Assembly (NCBI GenBank): GCA_905331475.1
Contig: CAJNYU010000017.1
Location: 1-64,000, forward strand
Reading direction: 5' to 3'
DNA length: 64,000 nucleotides
Origin: Rotaria socialis
Taxonomy: Eukaryota > Rotifera > Eurotatoria > Philodinida > Philodinidae
Shown here: positions 36,224 through 48,463 of the stretch, piece after piece
Position numbering within the stretch: position 1 is the first letter of the stretch
Layout: every line of letters begins with the position of its first letter
Made by a program: the position numbers and the translations under genes
The notes under the pieces: model-generated
Database searches by the model: none
The model's input: the letters and a program-made list of their open reading frames with translations, nothing else
Told to the model about the DNA's origin: nothing

Positions 36224-36641
36224 GGTATTGTTATAATATAGTAAAAATATCAATCTGTTATTGTCATGCATTATCTAGGTACAGATCAAAAGTTACCATA
36301 AATCTAACTTCACGTGTTAATAATTTCGTTAGCAATGATTTAAGCAAATAAATACAACGATAGATAATTTCAATTGTCACAACAATTCTCATACAATTTC
36401 TAACGTAAGAATAGAACAATCATAAACTTACTACCAAAAGATAACATTAGAAGAAAAATTGAGATTGGACTGTTTCTTCTAATATATTTTATACTCCAAA
36501 AGATTTTTTAAATTTATACATTCATGTTTAACCACTATATAATAGATCCTGCTTTTTAATATAATTATTTTCTCTATTTGTTTTGTCTTAAATTCACAAG
36601 AACAACATAAGAATTAATATAAATGAAGAATTAGTTCTATT

Positions 36642-38430
36642 TTAATCTGAGTCGATTAATTGAAGTTCTTTAATGAGATTTTCATAAGTAGCTACGATTT
36701 GACGATATTCGAGTAATTGAAAACGGTTTTGTTCTAATCGAAGTCGAATAGAAAACAAATCTGGTCATATCGATGTTAATTGGCATGTTATTATTTGAAT
36801 TTGTTTATTCGATGAATGAAGAGCTTGTCGTTCAATTTTTGTCGGTGAAAATTGAATTGATTCTCCAGAATGATATCGCTTTGTATCATTAGAATTCGAA
36901 ATTGTCATAGCTGAAAGTAAACTTGATGAATAATGATGTTGATTTAGTGAAATCACTGATGGTGAATGTTCTAATTCTAGAATAGCATTAATTGTACTTG
37001 AACTTGAACGTAATGATGATCGAATAATAAAATGTGAAATGTCTTGATTACTTTGAATTTTTACTGTTCGTTTTCGATGAAATGATGTAAATACACTTTC
37101 AAGAAGAGGAGTTGTTAATATCTCATCATGAGAGTCTTGTCACAAAATTCTCAAATGAAACAGAAATGTTCGTCAAACTATTATTTAACGCTGGAAGTGG
37201 ATCCACACGATCGATCTGAATTATTTCATACGGTGGTGGTGATGTTGGTGTTAGTACGACGGTTTGATCGTTTTTGTGTACTCAAAAAAAAAAGAGTACA
37301 CTATAGAATCGGTGAGTGTGTCCGGCCGTTTATTCGATAACTCTTCAGAATTACATTCGATTGAGCTGACATTTTGTGCACAGAATTGTCTTATCAATAT
37401 CTAGGTCGAGTTCGAAGATGAGAAGGATCCGTCAAGAAATGGCTGAGTTGTCGAAAAAATTGTCATTTTTGATCAGACCATCCCTGAGGGGGAGTACAGG
37501 GATTTTTCAAAAAAAAAATTTTCTCAGAATTATTCACAACATATATAAATCGACTCAGTTTTTAACGCTGATTCTAAATCTGATATTAGTTTTGAACTAA
37601 GTCATAGCTTTCTAACGAAACATCGCCTGAAAAACGTCTCAAAATTCACAAAAACTCCATCCAGAAATCAAATTGTCTAGTTTTTCATGATAATTTTCGT
37701 GTTCAGGCATTCTAGAATGACTCATATGTCGCATGCACTTTTTGCAGTACACATAACTCTCGGATGAAATCCGAAGTTTCCACATTTATTTATTTTATTC
37801 TCATATAATTTTTAAAATGATGATATCATTGTTATAGGCTCGAATTTTTGTTTGTAATGAAATTGATCATGTTTTCTATGATTATCTAATGCCATCGACT
37901 TATTTATATTGTTTTTATTGAATTATCGTTCGTAAATATGCGATTTACTGTTGGAATGATTTGTTTGCGTACAAGTTGTATTGAAACTATCATCAGGATT
38001 TGAAACAAAATATGGTTTAGATCGAATGGATTTTTTTGTTTTGAATAATATTGATTATTTGCAAGTCGATGATCATCATTATTTAAGGAGTAAATATGAA
38101 AATATTTAATGAAGCATTGCAATATTCTTACTCGTTTTGAATGAATATGATTTTTATTAATAAATTTATTTGCATACGATGATGATGCTGACAATTGTTT
38201 TCGTGATGGTTTTTTCGACTGAGAATGATCAGTAATAACATTATAATAATAAACTCGATTAGTTGAACTTTTATGTTTTTCCCACCAACAAGTTGATTTT
38301 TGGTGTTTAGTTATTCTTTTGCGTTTTTTTATGATAATGATGCCGAAAGAATTTCCTTGTTCGATATTTTTCAGAAGATAACCATTATTAAACAGCTGAT
38401 TTATTTTGGAAAAACTTGATTTTCTTCTTT
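36642..38430 (-). pseudogene. broken gene of unknown family
   Basis: Coding-like sequence on the minus strand is interrupted several times. An upstream block (about 38430-38135) is basic, contains TCWWEKHKSS and is followed by a GT donor. A second block shifts frame at a run of seven A (near 38030). A third block from about 37275 contains PTSPPPYEIIQIDRV and changes frame near 37127. The last block runs to TAA at 36642 but has an in-frame TGA at 36765-36767, after which the same frame continues with RLRLEQNRFQLLEYRQ. Between about 37280 and 37860 the sequence is non-coding, perhaps an inserted element. It is Ser-rich and I do not recognise the family. Whether all blocks come from one gene is inference. 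Confidence 0.45.
37276..37860. repeat. non-coding block inside the broken gene, possible insertion
   Basis: It begins with a perfect short palindrome: GTGTACTC, ten A, GAGTACAC (37276-37301). A complementary GTACAC occurs near 37747. The block separates coding-like pieces of the surrounding pseudogene. The GTGTACT/AGTACAC pair could be the ends of a MITE of about 480 bp, but the terminal match is too short to be sure. Confidence 0.3.
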
Positions 38431-39027
38431 AGCAACATGATGATGACTATTCGCGTTTATCATAGATTTATTAGTTCAGCATGAACTACAAATGCGCTCT
38501 TGGAAACGAAAGTCTCAAATTATAATTAGTATAATTGATTTGAATTGCTATGCTATTAAATAAACACTTCAAATAAAACAGAATTTGCTTTTCGTTTCAG
38601 CTCATTTTGTTCGTTCGAGAATACAGGTTATTCTTTCTTTTTTTTTATGAAGCTGCTTCATTAATAAAAACTAATATTGTTATTCGTAATTGCTTTGAAA
38701 GTATTTCTATGCTTGTCGAACGTTTTTATCAAAGTTAACGAATCATTTCCAATGAACTTTTATTTTACTGATAGATAATATTAATTATAAATATTTTAAA
38801 ATAAAATATTATATCAAGCAGAGAAAATGAATTGAAATATATTTGATATGAGCATGTTATTTTTCTAATATTTTATTTTATTTTATTCTATTTTACATAA
38901 AGCATGAATCAAGATAGAAAGATCTATGAACGAAAAGCCGGTTTCTCTTTGTATTCATATTGTAAGACCCGCATCTAGAATAGAAGAAAAAATAATAAAC
39001 CAAAAAGTTAAAAAAATAGTAAAATAT
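38431..39027. other. intergenic, no gene found
   Basis: AT-rich spacer between the HAUS5-like gene and the broken gene, both read leftwards. No supported feature. Confidence 0.4.
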
Positions 39028-41053
39028 TCAAACTTCTTTGATAATATTTTGAAAAAATTGTTCATATTGATTAAAATCTTGTTGACATTGTTTAAGTGCT
39101 TCTTCCATTTGATTATCGACGCGTGTTAAAAGATCCCAATCAATGGATGATATTGATGGATATTTAATTGATAATGTTTCATCCTCATTTATATCAATAT
39201 CCCAACTAAATTTAACTAAATAAAATGATTGCAATAAATTAAAATTTACCTTTGATTTTCTTCTATAATGGGCATATTTGTTGTTATTGGTGGTTCAAGT
39301 ATTAAAGTATCTTGTGTTCGAATGCCAAGTAATTGTTTAAGCGATGTTAATGGTGTTGTTGGAGTTTGCGATGGAATCATAACTAATGGCGTCGGAGGAG
39401 ATTTTATTGTAATTTCAATTGGATTATTGATTAAATTTATTCGAGAAAATTGTTCAATTGGCCATGTTAAAATATTTGAACGAAGATCATTTGATAATGA
39501 TAAATGCATTATATTTAATGAATGAAAACGTGTTGGAAGATCATTTATAAGTCGAGTATAGTCTCGAATTTTTAATTCGAGTCTATCAAAAAAAAGTATA
39601 ATAAATTCTTCTTTTGATGATGAAAATAAAAATGATTACTTTTCTAATTTTTCTAAAGGGTTTTCTTGAATAATTTTATTTAATTGATTATCGATTCGAT
39701 TAAGTTCATTTCGTTTTTCAATTATTTGTTGATGGATACGTGGAATCGATTTTTCATCAGATTTTTTATTTTGTTCAATTTCCGTTTGAATTTTCGTTTT
39801 CAATAAACTTAAATGGACTTCAACTGATTTACTCTAAAAATGAAAACTATGAATGATAAAAAATAACTTTCTTTCTTATTTCGTTCTAACTAACAGCAAT
39901 CATTGCATCAAGAATAGACAACAATTGGGTTTGTTCGTCAGATGGTCGACGAGATAAAACTTCTCGTTTACTGTCTGCAAGTCGACTATGAAGTTTAGCA
40001 CATTCCATACGAATATTTGCCAAATGTACAAATCTACAAATGATGTATACATCAAATTATTGAAGAGAGCAAATGATTATACTGTTTGGTAAAATCCAGG
40101 TTAGCTTTTGTAAGAGCCTCTTCGTAATTATCCATAATAGATGAACTTCGTTCTTGATCATCTTTTTCTATTTTACTAAAAAATTAAATTTCAAAAGTTA
40201 TTAAATAGAAGTATGAATTTCTAAGAAGAAAAAAGAAGAAAACCTAAGCTGATTAATTCTTTGTTGAAGAAGTGTATTCATCAGAGAGCATAAATCATTC
40301 AAATTAATTGATTGTTGAAATTTTTCTGTTAATGAAATATTTAAATTCATTAATTCGGCAACTAATCCTTAAAATAAACAAATAATATCTTTTACAATAA
40401 AAAAAAACATTGATAAAATCAATACCTTGATGATTTACTCCATTCATTGATGTTAATAAATTTAATTGTTCTTTCATTAGAGCCAATTGATTTAAATAAT
40501 TTGTTAGTTGTCGATAAATTTGAAGTTGTTTATCAAGTGAAGAAATCAAGTTATGCTCATCATTGATCATTGTTTGAACACGATTTAATTCGTTGAAAAT
40601 ATTTGTCGATTGTTCAGAGCGTGCTGAATAAATTTCACGTAGACGAAGCCCAATTCTTTGTTCTATTTGACCTTGTTGAATTTGAGCATTTTTATGTTGT
40701 TCCCACCTGTCTGGATAACGTTCTTTCAATTCAGCGATACGTATAGATTCTTTTACTTTTCTGAAATAAATAAATTTACAATTGAAACCTGAAACTTGCA
40801 TTATTTTCTTTGTCTTCAAGTTACTTGACATAATCAGCTGGATGACAATGTCGAATCATTTTTTGCCAAATATCTTGTAAATTTGAATTGGACGTTAGAC
40901 AATGTAGATTATCTCCATCAATAATAATATCAGCTGTTCAATTAGAAAAGTAAATAATATGAAAGAATGAAAATCTTAGAACTTACATTGAAATGATTGA
41001 AACCAACGAGCCAATGCATCGGCTGTTGATGCTGAACGATCTTCGCTTAACAT
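39028..41053 (-). CDS. HAUS5: HAUS augmin-like complex subunit 5-like protein
   Basis: Augmin recruits gamma-tubulin to existing microtubules to branch the mitotic spindle. Nine exons: 41053-40987, 40933-40825, 40760-40426, 40367-40244, 40175-40083, 40033-39895, 39833-39640, 39582-39250, 39205-39028. GT-AG introns in consistent phase give 523 residues (HAUS5 proteins are about 500-630). The N-terminus has a compact block (ALARWFQSFQ, then LQDIWQKMIRHCHPADYVKK) resembling the HAUS5 start, in which a W-x-[FY]-x-x-x-H helix precedes VKK. Then come long coiled-coil stretches rich in Gln, Leu and Glu (about 60-330), a Pro/Thr-rich stretch, and a final helix (about 495-520). Assignment rests on N-terminal resemblance plus coiled-coil architecture. 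Another coiled-coil centrosomal protein cannot be excluded. Divergent from DBT, 0.9 kb away. Confidence 0.55.
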
Positions 41054-41982
41054 ATCTTTTCTTTCTACTCGGGGTTACATGTAACAGAAATACAACGCTA
41101 TATGAAACATATACGCGGGGCCTGAAAATTTATTAACGCCATCTATTCAAAAGAATCCTTCATTGATTTGATTAACTGAGACGAAAAAGTGAGAAAACGT
41201 TTTTTTTATTTATTGATGCTCTCAATTATAGATGGATTTTTTTTTCTAAATGAAATGAAACACTTCAAATGAAATCTAAATGGATACCAAAAAAAGCTAA
41301 TGAAATATCAGGAGGTTGTCATTGCTGATTAACCATTATTAATTTTTTTCTTCTGTGAATTTAACTTTGTGTTTATTGAAAACATTCGAATAGTTCATTG
41401 GATTAATTGATATAATAGAAGATAAAAATATATGATAAAGTCTTCATTAATCTTTATAAAAAAAAATAGTTCTTTTGTTCATGCTAAGAGTCTAATCTTT
41501 CTTTTTGAATGAAGACCATTCTAATGAGATTTTCTATTATATTAAAAATTTATGATCCTTCATAAATACTATCCTCAAATTTCAATATTGAAAAGTTTGT
41601 TATTCAACTACAGCAGAGAAAACATAGATCTTATATTTTGTATATCATGATAAGTGTTACCAGAAAAAATGTATTACTGTCATAGTGAATAAGTCTCATC
41701 GAGAACGCTTATTGTACACGATTTGAAATAAAAATTCTTCAGTCAATATCGAGATCCATTGAAATAAAACTATCCTAGTTCTATTTAAAGAGAATTTCCT
41801 AAAATTTCTATAACTTATTTGAAATAAGAAAGATTTCTAGATATGAATCTCTTCGAGCATTATTCATTCTTAATCATACTTATCTATTGTGATAAATCTA
41901 CAGTGATCTGTAATCTGTGAAAACGTCTTTTAACACAGTCATAACAAGGATAAAAATTATTTTGATTTATACTCTAAGAACG
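41054..41982. other. divergent intergenic region
   Basis: 0.93 kb between the HAUS5-like start (minus) and the DBT start (plus), presumably holding both promoters. No TATA-type element stands out with confidence in this AT-rich DNA. Confidence 0.4.
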
Positions 41983-44014
41983 ATGTTAGCTCGACCTGTA
42001 TGTCTTGATACACTTCTTCGATGTTTTGTTTTGCCATCGTCATGCTTTCGAAATACGTTCAATCGATCTTCATTCAATCAATTTTTTCCAATTGTATCTT
42101 CCAGTTTTTCTCATGGTCAGTCAATATTCACTATACCAATATCATCAAATAATGTCTCTACAATAGTAAAATGTTTATAACAAAATATTTATGTTTTCCT
42201 AAACATATTTTTATATATTTAGAAATTTTCATTTCGTTCATATTCAATATCTTCATCTCGATCATCACCTGTTGTCCAATTTAAGCTGGCTGATATTGGT
42301 GAAGGTATACGAGAAGTTGAAATTATAGAATGGTTTGTTCGATTTTTAATAACATACACTAATTTGTTTAAACTAGATATTAACATGTATTAAGGTATGT
42401 TCAAGTTGGTGACAATGTCAAACAATTCGATAAGATTTGTGAAGTTCAATCGGATAAAGCGAATGTAACAATCATATCTCGATACGGTGGAACTATTGTT
42501 AAACTTCATCAAAATATTAGTAAAGCAGCTAAAGTTGGTGAACCACTTGTTGATATTAAACTTGAACATGATCTTGATGTTTTAACTGGAACTAAAAGTA
42601 GAAATTTTTGTATATTTTAAAACTAAAAATTTTAAGGTAAACTTTTCTCGTTTTAAGCTGCAACTATTATGACAGATGATACTTTCGATAGTGCAGTGTA
42701 TAAGGATTCATTAGCTAATATTTTAGTTACCCCAGCAATAAGACAAATGGCTAAAGAGTTACAAGTAAATAGATGCAATGTGATTTTTATTTTTCTTAAA
42801 ATTCTTTTTTATTAGATTTCATTAAATGATGTTCAAGGAACGGGAAAAGATGGAAGAATATTGAAAGAAGATATAATTCGTTTTAAATCAGCAAAATCAA
42901 CACCATCAAAATTTTCATCTGGAAGTTAGTTTTAGTTTAGTTTTTGATTAAATTTTTATTTCTCATCTTAACAAAAATAGTTCCTCCGCCATCACCAACA
43001 GCTGTCAAGCAAACATCTAGATTGCGTCCAACGCCGGTACCTACTTCATCAAGTCTTAAAAAAGCGTCTGACCATTCCGTAACAAAAGCTAAGAATGACA
43101 GAAATGAACCGATACAAGGAACCCGTAAAACTATAATTCAAACAATGATTCAAACTAGTTCAATACCACATTTTACTTATTGTGATGAATACGATATGAC
43201 ACAATTAGAGAAAATAAGAAAACAATTGAAAAATCAATTAAATAATAAACAAAAACAAAAACAAGTGCATTCTTATATGCCATTTATCATAAAAGCATGT
43301 TCACTAGCTTTATGTGATTATCCTATTCTCAATGCTCATATTGATTCGAAATGTGAAACAATAGCTTATAAAGTAAGATTTCTCAATCAAAGTATAACAA
43401 TATCTACTGAATTCATTCGTAGGGTTCTCATAATGTTGGAATTATAATACATACAAAACATGGTTCGTTTGTACCAAATATAAAAAATGTTCAGCAATTA
43501 TCGATTGGTCAAATCACATATGAACTAAATCGTCTTCAAGAACTTGCTCAAAATGCAAATCTATCAACAGAAGATCTCACAAATGGAACATTTTCATTAT
43601 CTAATATTGGAGATGTAATGATTTTATTTTTATTCATCTATTAATCATTCAAATTTATTTTATTATTATTGTTGTTGTTGTTGTTGTTGAAATAGATCGG
43701 TGGTACATATACTGTACCTGTTGTTCTTTCACCAGAAGTAGTTATTGGTGCATTAGGAAAAATTTTTGTAAGTATGTTTTATTTTATTATTTATTACTTT
43801 AATAAATCTCTTGTGATAATAGCGGCAAGCAGTCCCAGACGAAGATGAACAGAATTCAGATGAAAATAAAGAATATTGTTCATCGCCTATTCACTCGACG
43901 ATGTCTGTCAGTTGGTCGGCTGACCATCGTGTGATTGATGGTGCAACAATGGCTCGATTTTCAAATCGACTCAAATTTCTACTTGAAAATCCACTTCATA
44001 CTCTCATCAATTAG
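41983..44014 (+). CDS. DBT: dihydrolipoyl transacylase, E2 of branched-chain 2-oxoacid dehydrogenase
   Basis: Mitochondrial core enzyme moving the acyl group from lipoyl-lysine to CoA during Val, Leu and Ile breakdown. Nine exons: 41983-42165, 42223-42332, 42395-42597, 42658-42764, 42816-42924, 42981-43372, 43423-43614, 43696-43767, 43823-44014. GT-AG introns in phase give 519 residues (human about 480). An Arg/Ser-rich N-terminus without acidic residues suits a mitochondrial transit peptide. Lipoyl domain [18 protein letters not shown] through EVQSDKAN, with the lipoyl Lys at about 119. Peripheral subunit-binding domain [12 protein letters not shown] through [13 protein letters not shown]. 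Catalytic domain ends with [14 protein letters not shown], with His at about 491 and Asp at about 495 in the HxxxDG motif. GIGEGI and this ending favour the branched-chain E2 over pyruvate or oxoglutarate E2. A (TTG)n run lies in intron 7. No lesion. Confidence 0.95.
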
Positions 44015-44465
44015 AAATTTATACACGTTTTTCTCACGATTTCGAGAACATTTAAATCTTCATGATACAAATATTTTTTGCTATATTATATTGGATGAAT
44101 ACCTTCTGTTGATTATTAGTTGTTTGTATTTAGATTTAAGAAAAAAGAGTAAATAAGCGATGATATCATGTTCAAATCTTAATCATCACAAAGAATTTCC
44201 GAAATGAAAAGTTATTTTACTGGACATATGACTAAAACTGAAAAATTAGATTACTGATCTTGAAAGAAAATTTTGTTGGAATTTCAATCAAAATCGATTC
44301 ACTCATTGCTGAATACGTTCGGAAAGAAAATAATTAGTAATCTATGAGTCTACTGATGAAATATCCATGGCAAATACTATGTTAAATGAAATTAGTTGAT
44401 ATGTGTATTTTTATTTAAGGTCTATTTCAAATTACTCTTACGTACGTGAGCATATTTAAAAGATA

Positions 44466-45345
44466 TGTTGTAGGCAAAATTGGAATCTAGGCAAATTCCG
44501 AATTTGCCCGGTCAAAATTGGAATTCTGATTCTGCCTAGGCAAAATCAGAATTCCAATTTTGACCGGATTTTTTTCAGGCAGAATTGGAATTCTAATTCT
44601 GCCCGGGCAAAATTAGAATCGGGCTAGAGATAAATTCTTAATAAGAAAATAATCAAAATTTAAGTGTTATAACTATATTTTATTCAACAAAATCTTTTTT
44701 TCTGAACATTTTACAATTAGAAGCCTAAATGCTTTACTCTATTCATCCATATTTTTACAACAACCTCGTTTTGAATGACATTTTGTCAAACAAAAAACTC
44801 CATTTTTTTTACATGGACATTGTTTTGAAACGCATTTGCCTTTATAATCGCAAGTGCGACCACTTGTTGATGCACGATTTTCCCTTAGCTAATAATAAAC
44901 ATTTAACAATATCATCATAAACACATTGTTTTATAACACTTTTCGCTCGAAATCTTTCACTCAAAGAATTATTATGTTTTTCTAATTCTTTATAATAAAG
45001 TGATTCCGCACTTTTCACTTCGACAGTTGTTGAATCCGATTGAGACATTTTCTATAAGATTGTGTGAAGCACGTATCTCTATATTTATACTGTTTATCGA
45101 TACGTCAGGCTTTTATCACGATTTTCTCTTTTTTTCTCATCTACTGTACGTTTACTAAAACATGTGACTATATGAATTTATCTCTAGCTCGATTCTAATT
45201 TTGCCTAGGCAGAATTGGAATTCTGATTTTGCCCAAGAAAATGTTAGTCAGTATTAGAATTCTAATTTTGTCTAGTCAAAATTAGAATTCCAATTTTGCC
45301 CGGGCAAATTCGGAATTTGCCTAGATTCCAATTTTGCCTACAACA
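44466..45345. mobile_element. TIR element with TGTTGTAGGC ends and a Cys-rich gene
   Basis: Left and right ends are near-perfect inverted repeats of more than 40 bp, beginning TGTTGTAGGCAAAATTGG. The tetranucleotide GATA flanks both ends directly (44462-44465 and 45346-45349), a possible 4-bp TSD. Inside each end, related words (GGAATTC, GCCTAGGCA, CAAAATTAGAATTC) repeat in both orientations, forming complex subterminal palindromes (44473-44640 and 45185-45340). A small gene on the minus strand occupies the centre. The superfamily is not assigned. Confidence 0.8.
44739..45048 (-). pseudogene. small Cys-rich (CXC-like) protein of the TIR element, frameshifted
   Basis: The ATG at 45048 opens a helical, charged N-terminal part (SAESLYYKELEKHNNSLSER) of about 55 residues. 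The frame then changes by one base near 44888 and continues to TAG at 44739. The second part has eight cysteines spaced C-x5-C-x4-C-x-C-x6-C-x3-C-x5-C-C, with a CPCKKNGVFC core. Such CXC-type zinc-binding clusters are common at the ends of transposon-derived proteins. No GT-AG intron explains the phase change (the nearest would be about 19 nt), so a frameshift is more likely. If functional, it would be a DNA-binding accessory factor rather than a transposase. Function is inference. Confidence 0.5.
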
Positions 45346-45349
45346 GATA

Positions 45350-48300
45350 CATATGATAGCAGAAAATACAGTTTCTAGATATTATGAATATAGTTTATTG
45401 TATTTCTTCAAATTAAAAATAAATTTTGCTCACGACAGGTAATCACCGCTTTAGCTATTGTGTTCCATTTTTCGAGAGAGATATTCTATCAGTCTTAAGG
45501 GCTCAGAAATGTTGTTAACCCCAGTCTTATAAGATTTTCATATCAAAATATAATATCACCAATTCAAGCATAATGATCTTCTACTATACGGTTTAGTGCA
45601 CGTAGGACCATGCAATTCAACATATGTATTTAGAACTGTTTTTAAAATGTTTCGAGCATTTCACTCAAAAGCCATTCACTATCTAAATATCTTTTCCTCT
45701 AATTCCAGGTTCAATAGACTTTCGTTTGTAATTTTCATATCTCTAAAAAACAAAAGTGATCTAGAACATTCTTTCTAATCTTTCAGAATTCGTATATTTT
45801 AATTTATCGTTTGCAACACAACAACTCATGTCGAAGTAGATACACTCGAATTGAATGACACTCGGAATATGCTGAAAATAATTCATTTAGTAAGCATAAC
45901 AAAACGCACCACTCTATCAGTGCAGTTTTATATGGATCCTATTTTATCTGAATGGCTTTCGTGTTGTTGCAAAGCATATATCAAGATACACAGCTTAATA
46001 GAATACGTTTAAACAACTTTTTATCTTGTAGGCGAAGAAAAAGAGCAAAAAGTTCGATATCTGAAAGAAAAAAAAAGACAGAGCTGTTCTTCTACCTATG
46101 TAAAGACTTACACTATTAGTAGAGTGCTCCAAAAAGAATTTCTGTCGAGATTCTAAAATGTAATACTCTTGCGTTCCATACAAGCAAATTTTGAAGCAGT
46201 TTTTATAACTTAGCATGAAACATTAATTAAGTATCAGATCAATATCTTATGTTAGAGATAAGATGATTAATTGAAATAATATCGTTTTCCAAAATCTATT
46301 TTTCTGATCGTCTGAAAGCAAATTTTTGAAACTGAGGAGGTGTGCGTGTGTGTGTATTCAATAACTCAATATTAATATTGTGTCACTCATCATGAGACTA
46401 ACTATATAGATTGTTCTGTAGAGATCACCATAACATATTGTCAAACAGGTCTTAAGAAAAATTAATGCTTGTTTATTGAGCGAGTAGTTCAAAATGATAT
46501 ATTTGCATTTAATATAAACTAAAAAATATCTCTATGTACGGAAAACGAATAAAGTCAAATTCATCTGCTCGATCACGAAAGAATATCTTGTAATATTTGT
46601 CAAATAGCTACTTGTTGATTCATTGTTAAAATAACTTGCGGATGGATTTAAAATAAAGACTTTGACAATGGTTATTTCAAACCAAAATTTATGAGTTGAA
46701 CGCAACGAATTATTTGTATCATCAGCCTTTTTTTATTCTAGGCCGCAACATGGACAATTTTCGAATCAATAGCAGTTTTACTATATTTTCTATTCGTTTG
46801 TGAGTCTTTCTGAACTCTCCATCTTTTGTTCATTCATTTACCTTATAATAACCTCATAGTAAACTGATTGCGAGATATGGATGAAGAAAAACGATTATGG
46901 AGAAGCGCATATTAGCGATAAGTATTATAATATTTGTTTAAGTCAATTGACTAATCAACAGTCATCGAGCATATGGTATGCGAAAAGTACCGTTTATCTT
47001 TGTATCGGTGCCAGATGGAAACTTATTTTCATTGACCAATTTACGATTTGAAATACAGTATTATATTCAATTTAGATTTGGCGAGTCGAAAAACCAATTG
47101 ATTTTTTAAAAGAGTATACATTCGATAAATAATAAACAATTCTTACTAATGACATACTGCGCTTATTTAACAAAATATCAGGGATGTGCACTATACGTGT
47201 GAAATTGCAGCATCGATATTTGAGTACACGGTAACTGCATTTTTGTTATTCGAGATAGTTGATAAAGTAGATTGCTAGAACTTTATTGAAAAAAACCGAA
47301 TATACACATATATCAAACGCTGACAACGACAAGAAGTGATTTAATTGTTGATAGACTCTCCTTTACAATTTTGTTCTTACGCAAGTATTGAATATTGGAA
47401 CAGTGCATTTTTTTGAAGAAATGCTTTGATGCCACTTATATGCAAAAACGAATTGGCCAAAATACTTTATCAACTACCGTGTTACTCGCCAACGCCCATT
47501 GTCAATGAAAATTTTCTTGTGTGCGATCATTTACGCCAATAGCTACGTACCATACGCAGGCTTTCATGTCGTTCCTGCCTCGATATTTAGACATGACGCA
47601 CACTTCTGTTGAATATACATAATTTTGTTATAGATAAAAAGTTTTGTTGTTTTTTCTATTAAAATAATGCTAAAAATAAATCCTGACACACAAGTCTCTT
47701 TTTCTAGTACAAAGGCACGATACTATTCAGAATGCTATTATGAATACGACGATTAAGTACTTTGATGCAAATGAAATGAGACATATTGATTGATATTTAT
47801 AGTCGTTATTTTTTGTTTTGTTTTTGAATTCTATGAGATATATTTATTAAATATATAATACATTGATTTAAATTTTAAGTTTTTCCCTTTTTCTTTCATA
47901 ATTCATGTGACTTATCAAGAATGTTATCTAACTCAGAAAATAAAGAATTGAAAAGAGACTCTCATTCATTTTTTGTCATCATTGTTGATTTTTATTGATA
48001 TCATTTTCTTCTTTTATATATTAACATGACTTTTGATTTCTGAATGCATTATATCAGCTATTTATTTAAATATTAAAATGGATTTTATGTTCTTAATAGT
48101 GAATTACTAATATCAATTCATGATACGAAATATATCCTACTTCATCATTTTATAAATAAATAAACACGAATAGAGAAAAACTTTAAAAAAATAGATAAGA
48201 CATTCCAACAATTAGACACAATTTAACCTTTACTTTTTTTTTATCTTTACTACCCTTTTTCTCTGTATACATAACTTTCTGGTTCTTTTGAATCTCGATT

Positions 48301-48463
48301 TCAAAGATTAAAAGAAGCGACATTCTCTTTCTGTGATAATTACAATAAAACGAAGTATTTACTCTTCTCTAGAATATTGGAGAAGTTACAATAATTAAGA
48401 AATTCAATAATCAAGTGAGACGTTTTCTTTAAAAAAATCGAGAAGTGTTACAAACAGTCAGGA
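45350..48463. other. intergenic, no gene found
   Basis: 3.1 kb of AT-rich DNA upstream of auxilin with a short (GT)n tract near 46340. Short open frames are low-complexity. No repeat or transposon end was recognised. Confidence 0.45.

Noticed and set aside
36642-36767. Selenocysteine or stop-codon reassignment to explain the TGA at 36765
   Set aside because: The same locus has independent frameshifts, another locus has TAA rather than TGA, and intact genes here use TAA, TAG and TGA as ordinary stops, so decay or base error is simpler.
44842-45048. 68-codon minus-strand frame taken as the full gene of the TIR element
   Set aside because: The more convincing C-terminal Cys cluster lies in the next frame, so the frame's own ending is out-of-phase sequence after a frameshift.
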